A DNA stretch of 64,000 nucleotides from Bog-756 sp963725275 (GCA_963725275.1 CAVRXS010000007.1:620001-684000), one strand, 5' to 3'; shown: positions 9,292 through 19,802, counted from the first letter of the stretch. Notes: a model not told the origin generated them from the letters alone. Numbers and translations: made by a program.

Positions 9292-10655
9292 TCAGTCTTC
9301 CCCATCAGCAACCGGCTCGGGTGCCGCCGGTTCATCAGCCGCCGGCAGGGGTGCGGCCGGTTCATCCCCACCTCCCCGCCAGCGGCGGAGCCGCTCGGAG
9401 ACCACCGCCTCGTGTCCGCGATCACTCGGTTCGTAGTAGCGGGTGGCGGCCACGCCGGCCGGCCGGTACTCCTGGGCCACGAACGCATCGGGATGATCGT
9501 GGGGATACGCATACCCTTCGCCGTGCCCGATGGCCGCGGCACTGCGGTAGTGCGCGTCGCGCAGGTGGGTGGGCACGTCGCCCCGCGGCCCTTCGCGCAC
9601 GTCCCGTACGGCCCGTCCGAGGGCCACCGTGACCCGGTTCGATTTGGGTGCGCAGGCGAGGTGCACGACCGCCTGGGCGAGGTTGAGCTGGGCTTCGGGC
9701 AGACCGACGAACTCGACCGCCCGGGCCGCGGCATCGGCCACGACCAGGGCCAGCGGGTCGGCCTCCCCGATGTCCTCGCTGGCCAGGATCACCAGTCGTC
9801 GGGCGATGAACCGGGCGTCCTCCCCGGACTCGAGCATCCGGGCCAACCAGTAGAGACCGCCATCGGGGTCGGAGCCCCGCACCGACTTGATGAAGGCGCT
9901 CACCTGGTCGTAGTGGTCGTCCTCCCCGTAGTGCTGGAGGCGGGTGTGGCGGGCCCGCTCCACGTCGTCGAGGGAGACCGGTCGCTCGTCGGCCAGGGCC
10001 AGCGCGACCTCGAGGGTGGTGAGCACCGCCCGTGCGTCCCCGTCGGCGAGGCCCACCAGGGCGGCCACCGCGTCCGGGTCGGCCTCGGCCCCCTCTGCTG
10101 CCAGGGCGCGGGCAACGACCTCGGACAGCTCCTCCTCGGAGAGGGGTTCGAGGCGCCAGAGCGTCGACCGCGAGAGCAGTGGGGCGTTGACCTCGAAGAA
10201 CGGGTTCTCGGTGGTGGCACCGATGAGCACCAGCAGCCCCTCCTCGACGGAGGGGAGCAGGGCGTCCTGCTGCGAGCGGTTGAACCGGTGGACCTCGTCG
10301 AGGAAGAGGATCGTGCCGCGCCCCTGCTCCCCGAGGAGCCGCCGGCGCGCCCTCGACGACCTCCCGTACGTCCTTGACCCCGGCGCTCACCGCCGACAGC
10401 GGGACGAACTGCTTGGCCGTGGCCGTGGCCACCACCGCGGCCAGGGTCGTCTTGCCGGTACCTGGCGGGCCCCAGAGGATGGCCGAGGTCAGCCGGTCCG
10501 ACTCGATGAGCGCGCGCAACGGGGCGCCGGGCCCGACGAGGTGCTGCTGGCCCACGATCTCGTCGAGGGACCGCGGACGGAGCCGTGCCGCCAGTGGCGC
10601 CCGCTGCTCCAGGTGCTCCACGCGCAGCCCCGGAGAACAGGTCGTCGCCCGCCAC
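9292..10655 (-). CDS. rarA: replication-associated recombination protein A (RarA/MgsA AAA+ ATPase), frameshifted sequence
   Basis: AAA+ ATPase of the clamp-loader/RuvB class acting at stalled replication forks. GTG 10655 gives GDDLFSG. Walker A GPPGTGKTTLA and LRPRSLDEIVGQQHL are in a second frame. The sensor segment IGATTENPFFEVNAPLLSR and the C-terminal YGEDDHYDQVSAFIKSVRG, LYWLARMLE and HLRDAHY motifs are in a third. At least two one-base shifts (near 10640 and 10340) explain this. The C-terminus has a Pro/Ala/Glu-rich tail. It sits three bases downstream of aspS on the same strand, matching mycobacterial order. Confidence 0.88.
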
Positions 10656-10667
10656 CGGTAGACCGCC

Positions 10668-12464
10668 TCACTCCGCCGCGGGCAGGGGCCGCAGCCCGAG
10701 CTCGGCGAGCACGCCGGGAGCGAGGGGCTTGGGGGCGTCGGTCATCGGGTCCCAACCCGACTGCGTCTTCGGGAAGGCGATCACCTCGCGGATGCTGTCC
10801 TCGCCGGCGAAGATCGCGGCCAGGCGGTCGATGCCGACCGCGAACCCCGCGTGCGGCGGTGCACCGAAGCGGAAGGCGCCGAGCAGGAAGCCGAAGCGAG
10901 AGGCAACCTCCTCTTCACCGAGACCGAGGACCGCGAAGATGCGGCGCTGTATGTCCGCCCGATGGACACGGACACTGCCCGAGCCGAGCTCCCATCCGTT
11001 GAGGACCAGGTCATAGGCCTGGCTCCGCACGGATGCCGGGTCCGACTCGAGCCGGTCGATGTCGTCGGGGTGGGGCATGGTGAACGGGTGGTGCGCGGCG
11101 ATCGGGCGGCCTTCGTCGTCGACCCCGTCGAACAACGGGAAGTCCACCACCCAGAGGTACCGGTACGGACCCTCGGAGACCGGCCTGCCACCGAGATCCA
11201 CCCTGAGCGCGCCGAGCACGGCACAGGCCTCGCGGTACTCGTCGGCCACCACCAGCACCAGGTCCCCGACCGCGGCACCGGTGGCGGCGAGGAGGCCGCT
11301 CCGCTCGTCCTCCGACAGGAAGCGATCGAGGGGTGAATCGAGACCGGTCGCACCGTCCGCTCCGGGTTGCACCCGGAACCAGGCCAATCCCTTGGCCCCG
11401 AGGGCCTTGGCCCGTTCGGTGAGCGCGTCCAGGCGGGAGCGGCCGAGCGATGCCCCGCCCTCGAGCACGATCGCCTTCACGCAGGGCGCCCCGAACGCCT
11501 TGACCTCTGTGCCGGCGAAGAGCTCGGACAGGTCGACGAGCTCCATGCCGAACCGGAGGTCGGGCTTGTCGGACCCGTACCGGTCGACGGCCTCCGCCCA
11601 GGTCATCCGGGGCACGGGTCCGGGTCGCTCGCCGGTGACCGCCTCGGCCGCGTCGAGGACTGCCTCGGACACGAACCCGAGGATGTCCTCCTGGCCGACG
11701 AAAGATGCCTCGACATCGAGTTGGGAGAACTCGAACTGCCGCTCGGCACGCAGGTCCTCGTCCCGTAGGCAGCGGGCGATCTGGAAGTAGCGGTCGACCC
11801 CGGCCACCATGAGGAGCTGCTTGGCCAGCTGTGGACTCTGCGGCAGGACGTAGCAGGACCCCGGGTGGAGCCGGCTGGGCACCGCGAACTCACGGGCCCC
11901 CTCGGGGGTCGGCGCCCAGAGCATGGGCGTCTCGACCTCGACGAAGCCCTGGCGGTCCATGGCCACGCGCAGCGCGCGGTTGACCGTGGCCCGGACCCGG
12001 AGGTTGGCCTGCATCCGGGGCCGGCGCAGGTCCACGAAGCGGTTGGTGAGCCGCACCACCTCGTCGACCTCGACCCGGTCGTCCACCGCGAAGGGCGGGG
12101 GCTCGGCGACATTGAGCACGGTGACCGAGCAGTCGCCGAGCTCGACCTCCCCGGTCGGGAGCTCGGGGTTGACCGTCCCCTCGGGCCGGTGCCGCACCTC
12201 GCCTTCGACCGCCACGACGTACTCGCTCCGGACGTCGACCGTGCCCGGCACGACGCACTGCACGATGCCGGTGTGGTCGCGGAGATCGACGAAGGCCAGG
12301 TGTTCGCCGTGCTCACGGCGCTTGGCGACCCAGCCGCATACCGTGACCCGGGTCCCCACGTCGCCGGTACCGAGTGCGCCGCACATCCGATCGCGCATGG
12401 TGGTCGTCCCGGTCGACGGGGCCGGCTGCGCGTGGGGAGCCTTCGGCGCGGGGGGAACGGTCAA
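10668..12464 (-). CDS. aspS: aspartate--tRNA ligase
   Basis: About 598 residues, the normal bacterial size. The OB-fold anticodon domain begins with VCGWVAKRREHGEHLAFVDL. The class II core shows FVEVETPMLWAPTPEGAREF, QSPQLAKQLLM, RYFQIARCLRDEDLRA and QFEFSQLDVE, with motif 3 at GFAVGIDRLAAIF. A GAD-type insertion lies between motifs 2 and 3. TTG at 12464 is chosen as start because AGAAAGGA lies about six bases upstream; the first ATG (12398) has no such site. It lies between hisS (28-base gap) and rarA. Confidence 0.96.
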   Translation of the reverse strand: MTVPPAPKAPHAQPAPSTGTTTMRDRMCGALGTGDVGTRVTVCGWVAKRREHGEHLAFVDLRDHTGIVQCVVPGTVDVRSEYVVAVEGEVRHRPEGTVNPELPTGEVELGDCSVTVLNVAEPPPFAVDDRVEVDEVVRLTNRFVDLRRPRMQANLRVRATVNRALRVAMDRQGFVEVETPMLWAPTPEGAREFAVPSRLHPGSCYVLPQSPQLAKQLLMVAGVDRYFQIARCLRDEDLRAERQFEFSQLDVEASFVGQEDILGFVSEAVLDAAEAVTGERPGPVPRMTWAEAVDRYGSDKPDLRFGMELVDLSELFAGTEVKAFGAPCVKAIVLEGGASLGRSRLDALTERAKALGAKGLAWFRVQPGADGATGLDSPLDRFLSEDERSGLLAATGAAVGDLVLVVADEYREACAVLGALRVDLGGRPVSEGPYRYLWVVDFPLFDGVDDEGRPIAAHHPFTMPHPDDIDRLESDPASVRSQAYDLVLNGWELGSGSVRVHRADIQRRIFAVLGLGEEEVASRFGFLLGAFRFGAPPHAGFAVGIDRLAAIFAGEDSIREVIAFPKTQSGWDPMTDAPKPLAPGVLAELGLRPLPAAE

Positions 12465-12471
12465 CGGTGGT

Positions 12472-12478
12472 CCTTTCT
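12472..12478 (-). promoter_or_regulatory. strong ribosome-binding site fixing a TTG start of aspS
   Basis: GAAAGGA on the minus strand, about seven bases before TTG 12462-12464. It decides between the TTG and a later ATG at 12398. Confidence 0.6.
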
Positions 12479-12492
12479 GGGTGACAGGCCGG

Positions 12493-13803
12493 TCACGGGG
12501 CCCGGTGCCCGAGCGCGGGATCCTCGATCCCGCCCGGTCGGGTGGCGGCACGCACCGCGTCCACGACCTCCGCGACCGGCACGGTGCGCTGGTCCCCGGC
12601 TGTGCGCAGGGGCCGGAGTGACACCGTACCCGAGGTGACCTCGTCCGGCCCGACGATGAGCGCGACCACCGCGCCGGACCGGTCGGCGAGCTTGAGCTGG
12701 GCCTTCATCGAGCGGTCGTCGAAGGCACGGTCGGCCGAGAGCCCGGCCCCGCGCAGCGCCGCCGTCAGGTCGCGGGCGACCGTCCCTCCCGTGGTGTCCA
12801 CCACGAACGCGTCGAGCCGTGGCGGCACGACCGGGAAGGAGCCTTCGGCGTCGCAGGCCAGGAGGACCCGTTCGATCCCGATCCCGAACCCGATGCCCGG
12901 CGTGGGTGGGCCCCCGAGCATCTCGACCAGGCCGTCGTAGCGCCCCCCGCCCCCGATCCCGTTCTGGGCCGACTCGAGGGCGGCGGAGGAGAACTCGAAG
13001 GTGGTCCGCGTGTAGTAGTCGAAGCCGCGCACCAGGCGGTGATCGAGGTCGTACGGGACCGCCAGTGCCTCGAGGCCCGAACGGACCCGCTCGAAGTGCT
13101 CGCGACAGGGCTCACAGAGGTGGTCGACGAGGCGGGGCGCATCCACCGTGGCCGTGCGGCAGGCGTCGAGCTTGCAGTCGAGCACTCGCAAGGGGTTGGC
13201 CTCCAACCGGTCCCGGTGCTCGCCACAGAGCTGCGGGCGGCGCGGACGCGAGGTACCCGCGCAGGAGGTCGAGGTACGCCGGTCGGCAGACGCCGTCTCC
13301 CATCGAGTTGAGCCGCAGCGAGAAGCGACGCAGTCCGAGCGACCGGAAGAACCCGTCGGCGAGCGCGACCACCTCCACATCGAGGTCCGGGTCGGCGGGT
13401 CCGAGCACCTCCACCCCGAGCTGATGGTGCTGGCGGTAGCGGCCGGCCTGCGGGCGCTCGTAGCGGAAGGCCGGGGTCGCGTACCACGCCCTCCACGGCA
13501 GCGGCGGACGGTGCTGGACGAAGGCACGCACCATGGGGGCGGTCCCCTCGGGTCGCAGGGCGAGGAGCCTGCCGCCGCGGTCCTCGAACTCGTACATCTC
13601 CTTGCCCACCACGTCGCTCCCCTCGCCGATCCCCCGGCGGAAGATCGAGGCGTCCTCGAAGATCGGGGTGTGGACGAGGCCGTAGCCGGCGCGCTCGACC
13701 TGGTCGGCGAAGCGGGCCAACAGGGCCTCCCAGCGGACCGACTCGGGAAAGAGGACGTCGTGGGTGCCACTCGGGCGCGCGCCGCCACCGGCTTCGCAAC
13801 CAC
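12493..13803 (-). CDS. hisS: histidine--tRNA ligase, frameshifted sequence
   Basis: Class II synthetase. The N-terminus should read RPSGTHDVLFPESVRWEALL, which requires a shift just after GTG 13803. The core shows TPIFEDASIFRRGIGEGSDVVGKEMY, LRPEGTAPMVRA and FRYERPQAGRYRQHHQLGVE. A +1 shift near 13255 leads to LDCKLDACRTA, the histidine motifs LVRGFDYYTRTTFEF and GGGGRYDGL, then GIGIERVLLA and the C-terminal anticodon domain. The net length is normal (about 436 residues). Position between relA and aspS is the conserved actinobacterial arrangement. Confidence 0.92.
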   Translation of the reverse strand: MVAKPVAARARVAPTTSSFPSRSAGRPCWPASPTRSSAPATASSTPRSSRTPRSSAGGSARGATWWARRCTSSRTAAAGSSPCDPRGPPPWCVPSSSTVRRCRGGRGTRPRPSATSARRPAATASTISSGWRCSDPPTRTSMWRWSRSPTGSSGRSDCVASRCGSTRWETASADRRTSTSCAGTSRPRRPQLCGEHRDRLEANPLRVLDCKLDACRTATVDAPRLVDHLCEPCREHFERVRSGLEALAVPYDLDHRLVRGFDYYTRTTFEFSSAALESAQNGIGGGGRYDGLVEMLGGPPTPGIGFGIGIERVLLACDAEGSFPVVPPRLDAFVVDTTGGTVARDLTAALRGAGLSADRAFDDRSMKAQLKLADRSGAVVALIVGPDEVTSGTVSLRPLRTAGDQRTVPVAEVVDAVRAATRPGGIEDPALGHRAP

Positions 13804-13810
13804 GGGGGCC

Positions 13811-16285
13811 TCAGTCCTTCTTGCCGGGGAGGATCCGGTACACGTCGTAGACCGCGTCGAGGTGCCGGATCAGGTTGAGCACCGATTCGAGATGGGCGGG
13901 GTCGGCCAGCTCGACATCGAAGCGCATCCGGCTGATCCGGTCGGAGTCGGTCTGAGTGTTGGCGCTCACGATGTTGAGGTGGTGCTCGGAGACCACCTTG
14001 GTCACGTCGGCGAGCAAGCGGGACCGGTCGATGGCCACCACTTCGATCGTCGCCACGAAGACGCCGGAGGAGCGGTGGTCCCACTCGACCTCGATGAGCC
14101 GCTCGCGCGACCGGCTGGCCAGGGAGGCCGCGTTGGCACAGTCTGCACGGTGGACCGAGACCCCCCGTCCCCGGGTCACGAACCCGACGATCTCGTCTCC
14201 GGGGACCGGTGTGCAGCAGCGGGAGAGCCGCACCATCAGGTCGTCGAGTCCTTCGACGTAGACCCCGACCGCCGAACCCCGACCCGGGCGGGCCGCGGTC
14301 GGCTGCTGGCGGGCGGTGACCGGGAGCTGCTCCTCGTAGACCCCGCCCCGCAGGTCACGCAGGATGCGCTGGGCCACCGCGCGGGCAGAGATCCGGTTGT
14401 CGCCGATCGCCGCGTGCAACGCGTCGATGTCGGCATAGTTCATGGTGACCGCGAGCTCGGCGAGGGCACGCTCCGAGGCCAGCTTCTGGACGGGGAGGCC
14501 CTCCCGCCGGAGCTCCTTGATGAGCTCCTCCCGCCCGAGCTCGATGGCATCCTCACGCCGCTCGCGCGAGAACCACTGGCGGATCTTGGTCCGGGCCCGC
14601 GAGGACAGCGACGATGCCCAACCAGTCGCGGGACGGTCCCGCGGTCGGCGCCTTCGAGGTGAAGATCTCGACCGTGTCCGCCGAGTTGAGCTTGGTCTCG
14701 AGCGGGACAAGGCGGCCGTTGACCTTGGCCCCGATGCACCGGTGCCCGACCTCGGTGTGGATGCTGTAGGCGAAGTCGACCGGCGTCGCATTGGCGGTCA
14801 GTGCGATGACCTTGCCCTTGGGCGTGAAGACATAGACCTCGTCCTCCTCGAGGTCGAGCTTGAGCGCCTCGAGGAACTCGATCGGATCGGTCGTCTCGTT
14901 CTGGAAGTCGACGATCCGCTGCATCCACTCGATCTCGGCGGTGGTCGACGATGTCTCCTTTGCCAGCGCATGACGCTCCGCCCGCCGGTCGCGCTCGACG
15001 AGGTCGGCCCGAGTGGCCGGGGTGGTCCCGGGGGACTTCTGGGCGTGGTCCTTGCGGCCGGCATCCCCCTTTTTGATGCGACCCTTGCGCGGTCGGACGG
15101 CGACCCCACCGGCCCCGGCGTCGACCGCGGGTCCTCCCCGGTTCCCGGGCGATCGGGCCGGCCGGGGTTCTCCTTGTACCCCCAGTGCGCGGCGATGCCG
15201 TACTCGGCCCGTCGGTGCATCTCGTGGGTCCGGACCTGGACCTCGATCGGCTTGCCGTCGAGGCCGATGACCGTGGTGTGGAGCGACTGGTAGAGATTGA
15301 ACTTGGGCGAGTTGATGTAGTCCTTGAACCGGCCCTGGACCGGGGGCCAGATGGCGTGGATCGAGCCGAGCGCCGCCCAGCAGTCCTTGTCCGACTCGAC
15401 GATCACCCGGATCCCCACCAGGTCGTAGAGCTCGTCGAACTCCTTGCCCCGGACGACCATCTTCTCGTAGATGCTCCAGAGGTGCTTCGGCCGTCCGGTG
15501 ACCTCTGCGGTGAGGCCGGAGGCGGCCAGGCGCTCGCGCACCGAGACCAGGACCCTGGCCAGGAATTCGTCGCGTAGAGGGGCCCGGCTGGCCACCATCT
15601 GTTCGATCTCGGCGTAGCGCTTTGGGTGGAGGGTGGCAAAGGCCAGGTCCTCGAGCTGCCACTTGACCTCCTGGATGCCCAGCCGATGGGCCAGCGGGGC
15701 ATAGATGTCCAGGGTCTCCTGGGCGGTGCGGCGCTGCTTCCATTCGGGCATGACCGAGAGGGTCCGCATATTGTGGAGGCGGTCGGCCAGCTTGATGATG
15801 AGGACCCGCCAGTCGTCGGCCATCGCGACGAGCATCTTGCGCACCGTGGCCGCCTGTTGGGCCTCCTTCGAGTCGAACTGGAGGCGGTCGAGCTTGGTCA
15901 CCCCCTCCACGATGAGGGCGACCGAGGGCCCGAAGTCACGCTCGATGAGCTCGGTGGTGACCCCGGTGTCCTCCACCGCGTCGTGGAGGAGGGCGGCGGC
16001 CACCGTCTGCGCGTCGAGACCCAGGTCGGCGACGATCCCGGCAACCGCGATGGGATGGGTGATGTAGGCCTCGCCGGATCGGCGCAACTGCCCGGCGTGG
16101 GCGACCGTGGCCGTCTCCGCGGCGCGGATGATGATCGAGGTGTCGTCTGCCGGGTGCCGCCGCAGGAAGGCGTCGAGGACCGGTCCCAGGAGCTCCGCTT
16201 CGGCTGCCGGGAGCGACGATCCGCGCAGCACCCCCCCGCCGGTCCCTGCGGTCCCCCCAGCGGGGACTGGTGTGGCCAGAGCCAT
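13811..16285 (-). CDS. relA: bifunctional (p)ppGpp synthetase/hydrolase (Rel), frameshifted sequence
   Basis: Controls the stringent response by making and degrading (p)ppGpp. The HD hydrolase domain is intact (THPIAVAG, LLHDAVEDT, LADRLHNMRTL), indicating a bifunctional Rel. The synthetase shows YDLVGIRVIV, GRFKDYINSPK, YQSLHTTVIG and QVRTHEMHRRAEYGIAAHW. After a shift near 15150 come the TGS domain (VYVFTPKGKVIALTANATP). After another near 14610 come the linker and ACT domain (FVATIEVVAIDRSRLLADVTK). The restored length is about 825 residues. A TACCGT hexamer lies six bases before the ATG. The mycobacterial neighbour apt is not seen between secF and relA. Confidence 0.93.
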
Positions 16286-16291
16286 CCCTAC

Positions 16292-16297
16292 ACGGTA
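16292..16297 (-). promoter_or_regulatory. candidate -10 element for relA (leaderless type)
   Basis: TACCGT, six bases before the relA ATG at 16285. No clear -35. It would give relA its own promoter in the 77-base gap after secF. Confidence 0.4.
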
Positions 16298-16362
16298 CCC
16301 GGGTGAGCACCTCGAACGGTGCGCCGGTCAGCTCTGCGACCAGGGCCGGGAGGTCGCGACGG

Positions 16363-17823
16363 TCAGCGCCGCCTGCCCTTGCCCTTCCCCTTCCCCTTCC
16401 GTGGTCGCGGGGGAGGACGGTTGCCGGCGGGTCGGGTGGAGCCCGCCGCGGACGGACCGGGGGCCCCCGCGCGTGCAGTGCCGGCAGACCCCGCCTTGGC
16501 AACGCCGGCGGCCGTGGCAGCGACCGCAGCAGCTCCTGCCGGCCCGCCGGACCGTTTCGAGGACTTCCCCTGACCCGGCCGGATGACCCCGGTCGAGGTC
16601 CGGATCTTCGTCGAGCCCCGCCCGCTGCCGCTCCCACCCGCGGCACCGGCCAGCGCGGCGGCGGCGGCCGGGGTGAGCGCCGGCCCGCGTTCGCCCCGTG
16701 CCTCGAGACGCTGGCGGATGGTCACATAGCGGGACTCGCGCTCCTTCATCAGCGCGAGGAGCGGCGAGGCGATGAAGATCGACGAGTAGGCGCCGCTGGT
16801 CAGACCGATGACCAGCGCCAGACCGAAGCTCTGGAGGGTCTCGGCACCCAGCAGCTCCGACCCGATGACCAACACGGAGAGCACGGGGATGATCGCGACG
16901 AGCGAGGTGTTGATGGACCTGGCCAGGGTCTGGTTCATCGAGAGGTTGACCATGTCCGAGTAGGTGATCCTGCCCGACGCGCCGAGCCCCTGGGCGTTGT
17001 CCCGGATCCGGTCGAAGACGACGACCGTGTCGTAGAGCGAGTAGCCGAGCACGGTGAGCACGGCGATCACCGTGTCCGGCGTGACCAGGAAGCCGAAGAT
17101 CGAATAGATGCCGAGCACGATGAGGACGTCGTGGAAGACGGCCACGATGGCGGCGACCGCCATCTTGAACTCGAAGCGCAGGGAGATGTAGGCGGTCACC
17201 GCGATGAAGAAGACGATGAGCGCCTCGATGGCCTTCTTGGTGACCTGCGAGCCCCAGGTGGACCCGACCTCGGTGTAGCTCACGTCGTTGGGGTTGCTCA
17301 CGTGGGCTGCGCTGGCCAACGCGTCCTGCACCTGGGTCTCGATCGCCTGGCGCTGGGCGAGAGACTTCGAGTTGAGGTCGGCGGTGACCTGGATCTGCTT
17401 CTGGCCGTTGAGCTGATCGGTGAGCTGGACCACCGTGGGCTGCGAGAGACCGGCACCCTCGACCGCCGTGGTGGCCTGTGGGACGGTCAGCGTCTGGGAC
17501 GAGACGGTCCAGGACTGCCCGCCCTTGAAGTCGATCCCCTCGTTGAGGCCGCGCACGCCGAGCGAGAAGATGCCGAGGACGATGATCAGAGCGGAGACCC
17601 CGAACCACCATTTGCGGTTGCCGATGAAGTCGAAGGAGGTCTCACCGCGGTAGAGACGGAGGAAGGCGTTGGGCCGCTTCGGCCCGCCGGCCTCGGCCGC
17701 CTCCAGCTCGGCGGCGTGCGCGAGTTCCGCGTCGAATGCCTCGTCGAGCTCCTCTTCGGGTGACTCGAGCTCGTCGACCACCTCGTCCACCGTCGTGCCG
17801 TCGCCGTCGCGGTCCGGGGTCAT
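16363..17823 (-). CDS. secF: protein-export membrane protein SecF
   Basis: Part of the SecDF-YajC complex that uses proton flow to complete Sec export. 486 residues, longer than typical because of both ends. An acidic cytoplasmic N-terminus of about 50 residues is followed by the GIDFKGGQSW motif, the P1-type periplasmic domain and five further helices with GYSLYDTVVVFDRIRDN and ARSINTSLVAIIPVLSVL. After the last helix comes a tail of ~90 residues rich in Ala, Gly, Pro and basic residues, ending RPRKGKGKGKGRRR. Start 17823 overlaps the secD stop (ATGA). The tail is discussed as a finding with the YajC tail. Confidence 0.95.
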   Translation of the reverse strand: MTPDRDGDGTTVDEVVDELESPEEELDEAFDAELAHAAELEAAEAGGPKRPNAFLRLYRGETSFDFIGNRKWWFGVSALIIVLGIFSLGVRGLNEGIDFKGGQSWTVSSQTLTVPQATTAVEGAGLSQPTVVQLTDQLNGQKQIQVTADLNSKSLAQRQAIETQVQDALASAAHVSNPNDVSYTEVGSTWGSQVTKKAIEALIVFFIAVTAYISLRFEFKMAVAAIVAVFHDVLIVLGIYSIFGFLVTPDTVIAVLTVLGYSLYDTVVVFDRIRDNAQGLGASGRITYSDMVNLSMNQTLARSINTSLVAIIPVLSVLVIGSELLGAETLQSFGLALVIGLTSGAYSSIFIASPLLALMKERESRYVTIRQRLEARGERGPALTPAAAAALAGAAGGSGSGRGSTKIRTSTGVIRPGQGKSSKRSGGPAGAAAVAATAAGVAKAGSAGTARAGAPGPSAAGSTRPAGNRPPPRPRKGKGKGKGRRR

Positions 17824-19331
17824 GTGAGCGCCTCCGCATGGACGCCGAGCCCGCGGGCGACCCCCATGCTCTTGGCCTCGGTTGCGACCCGGCTCCGGCC
17901 GAGCAGGATCACGAACGGCCGGGTGAAGAAGTAGGTCACGAACACGTCGAGGAGGGTCGAGATGCCGAGGAACAGGGCGAAGCCCTGCACCGGTCCGAGC
18001 GAGAGCTCATAGAGGATCACCGCACCGAGGAAGGACACGAAGTCGGCTGCGAGCACGGTGCGGAACGCGCTCTTGAAGCCGCGGTCGACGCTGGTCCGCA
18101 CGGTGCGCCCGGAACGCGCCTCGTCTTTCAATCGCTCGAAGTAGACGATGTAGGAGTCCACGGTGATGCCGACCGAGACGATGACGCCGATCACGCCGGC
18201 GAGGTCGATGGTGGTGTTGAGGGCCTGTCCCATGATGGCGATGATCGACCAGAGCAGAGCCCCGGTCACCGACAGGCCGGCGACCACGACCACGCCGAGG
18301 AGGCGGTAGTAGAAGATCGTGTAGAGCATGACCAGGGCCAGACCGAAGAGGCCGGAGATGAGGCCGGCCTGCAGCGACGACTTGCCCAGGGTGGCCGAGA
18401 CGGTCTGCACGGTCAGGCGGTCGAGCTTGACGGGCAGTGCGCCGAAGTTGAGGTCGGCGGCGAGTGTCTTTGCCTGGTCCTCGGTGAAGCTCCCCGAGAT
18501 CTGGACGCTGCCGTTGAAGGGGGTGAAGGCGGTCTGCCCGGGCTGGGTGATGGGGGCGGTGATCACCTGGCCGTCGAGATCGACCGCGATGATGGCGTGG
18601 AACTGCTGCATGGCGAGGGTGTCCCATGCGTTGCTCCCAGCCGAGTTGAGGCTCATGTTGACCACCCACTGCCCGCTCTGGACCTGGGCGGTGGCCGAGT
18701 GCACCCCGGTCCCCGAGAGTCCGGCCGGCCCGAGGACGTAGCGCCCGTTGACGGCCGCGGCCCCGGTGCCCGGCAGGAGGACCGTCGAGTGTTCCTTGTC
18801 GTTGTCCGGGCTGGTGGTCGGGTAGGTCGTGAACTGAGGATCCGGCGGCGGCGTCTTGGTGGCCTGGCTCGTGCTCGTGTTGATGGCGAGGTTGGCCGAG
18901 GTGAGCTGTGAGGTCGCTGCGCAGGTGGTCGGCAGGGGTCCGGTCGAGGGCTTCTGGCCCTTGGGTACCTGGAGGTTGTTCGCATAGCAGAGGGCGGGCC
19001 GGAAGAACAGCTGTCCGGTGTTGCCGAGGTTTGCGAGGATCTGCTGCGAGTTCTTGGCCCCCGGAACAGAGACCGCGATCTGGTTCTTTCCCTGGCTGGC
19101 GACGGTGGCCCCGGTCGTCCCGTTGCCGACCCGGTCGTTGAGGATGGTCACGATCGTGTCGAGCTCGGCGGAGTTGACCGGGGTGTGGGTCTGGTAGACG
19201 ACCGAGAGTCCGCCGTCGAGGTCGAGGCCGAGTTTGGGCGACCAATCCTTGACCAGGGTGACGCCGAGCAGGATGACGGCGACGCCGACGACGGCGAGGA
19301 GGCTGATCCAGAGGTTGCGCTTGTCCTTCAT
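17820..19331 (-). CDS. secD: protein translocase subunit SecD
   Basis: 503 residues. The first helix is followed by LGLDLDGGLSVVY (D1 motif). The large periplasmic domain has VNSAELDTIVTILNDRV and FNGSVQISGSFTEDQAKTLA. Six helices in total include the conserved GVIGVIVSVGITVDSYIVYFE and ADFVSFLGAVILYEL segments; the Asp in the fourth helix region is the proton-path candidate. Spacing of six bases from yajC and a four-base overlap with secF give a yajC-secD-secF operon. Intact frame throughout. Confidence 0.96.
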   Translation of the reverse strand: MKDKRNLWISLLAVVGVAVILLGVTLVKDWSPKLGLDLDGGLSVVYQTHTPVNSAELDTIVTILNDRVGNGTTGATVASQGKNQIAVSVPGAKNSQQILANLGNTGQLFFRPALCYANNLQVPKGQKPSTGPLPTTCAATSQLTSANLAINTSTSQATKTPPPDPQFTTYPTTSPDNDKEHSTVLLPGTGAAAVNGRYVLGPAGLSGTGVHSATAQVQSGQWVVNMSLNSAGSNAWDTLAMQQFHAIIAVDLDGQVITAPITQPGQTAFTPFNGSVQISGSFTEDQAKTLAADLNFGALPVKLDRLTVQTVSATLGKSSLQAGLISGLFGLALVMLYTIFYYRLLGVVVVAGLSVTGALLWSIIAIMGQALNTTIDLAGVIGVIVSVGITVDSYIVYFERLKDEARSGRTVRTSVDRGFKSAFRTVLAADFVSFLGAVILYELSLGPVQGFALFLGISTLLDVFVTYFFTRPFVILLGRSRVATEAKSMGVARGLGVHAEALT

Positions 19332-19337
19332 GGCTGG

Positions 19338-19802
19338 TCAGGCGGCCGGGGACCCGTCGGCCCCGGTGGGCTCGTCGTGCCCGTCGTTCTGGTGGTCGGT
19401 CTCGTTCTCGTCGTCCTCGTGGGCCTCGTCGTCCACGTCCGAGGCGTCTGCGTCCTCGGCGTCTGCGTCGTCGTCCACCACCGCTGGTTCGAGCTTGCGG
19501 AGGATATAGGGACGGAGCACCACGAACGAGGCGCCCACGCTGGTCTCGAGGGTGATCCGGTCACCGTCGATGTCGATCACATGACCGACGATGCCGCCGG
19601 CCGTCACCACCTCGTCACCCACCTCGAAGACGTTCGACCGCTCCCGGACGGCCTTGGCCTTGCGTTGCTGGGGGCGGTAGATGAAGAAGTAGAAGCCCAC
19701 CCCGACGATGAGCAGGATGTAGATGATCGACGACCCACTGCTCGTGGTCGTCTTCGACGTCGCGCCCGCCAGGGCCCCGACCAGGCTCGGGACGTCAGGC
19801 AT
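19338..19802 (-). CDS. yajC: preprotein translocase subunit YajC with a long acidic tail
   Basis: 154 residues. One membrane helix (SIIYILLIVGVGFYFFIYRP, residues about 25-44) is followed by the YajC core (RSNVFEVGDEVVTAGGIVG, ITLETSVGASFVVLRPYI). YajC is usually ~90-110 residues. Here residues 110-145 form a tail in which about 20 of 35 positions are Asp or Glu. The start ATG at 19802 places the helix correctly. It heads the yajC-secD-secF operon. A TACAGT about 45 bases upstream may be its -10 element. Confidence 0.93.
   Translation of the reverse strand: MPDVPSLVGALAGATSKTTTSSGSSIIYILLIVGVGFYFFIYRPQQRKAKAVRERSNVFEVGDEVVTAGGIVGHVIDIDGDRITLETSVGASFVVLRPYILRKLEPAVVDDDADAEDADASDVDDEAHEDDENETDHQNDGHDEPTGADGSPAA

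Noticed and set aside
16286..16362. Remnant of apt between secF and relA
   Set aside because: The 77-base gap holds a readable RDLPALVAELTGAP frame but nothing resembling adenine phosphoribosyltransferase.
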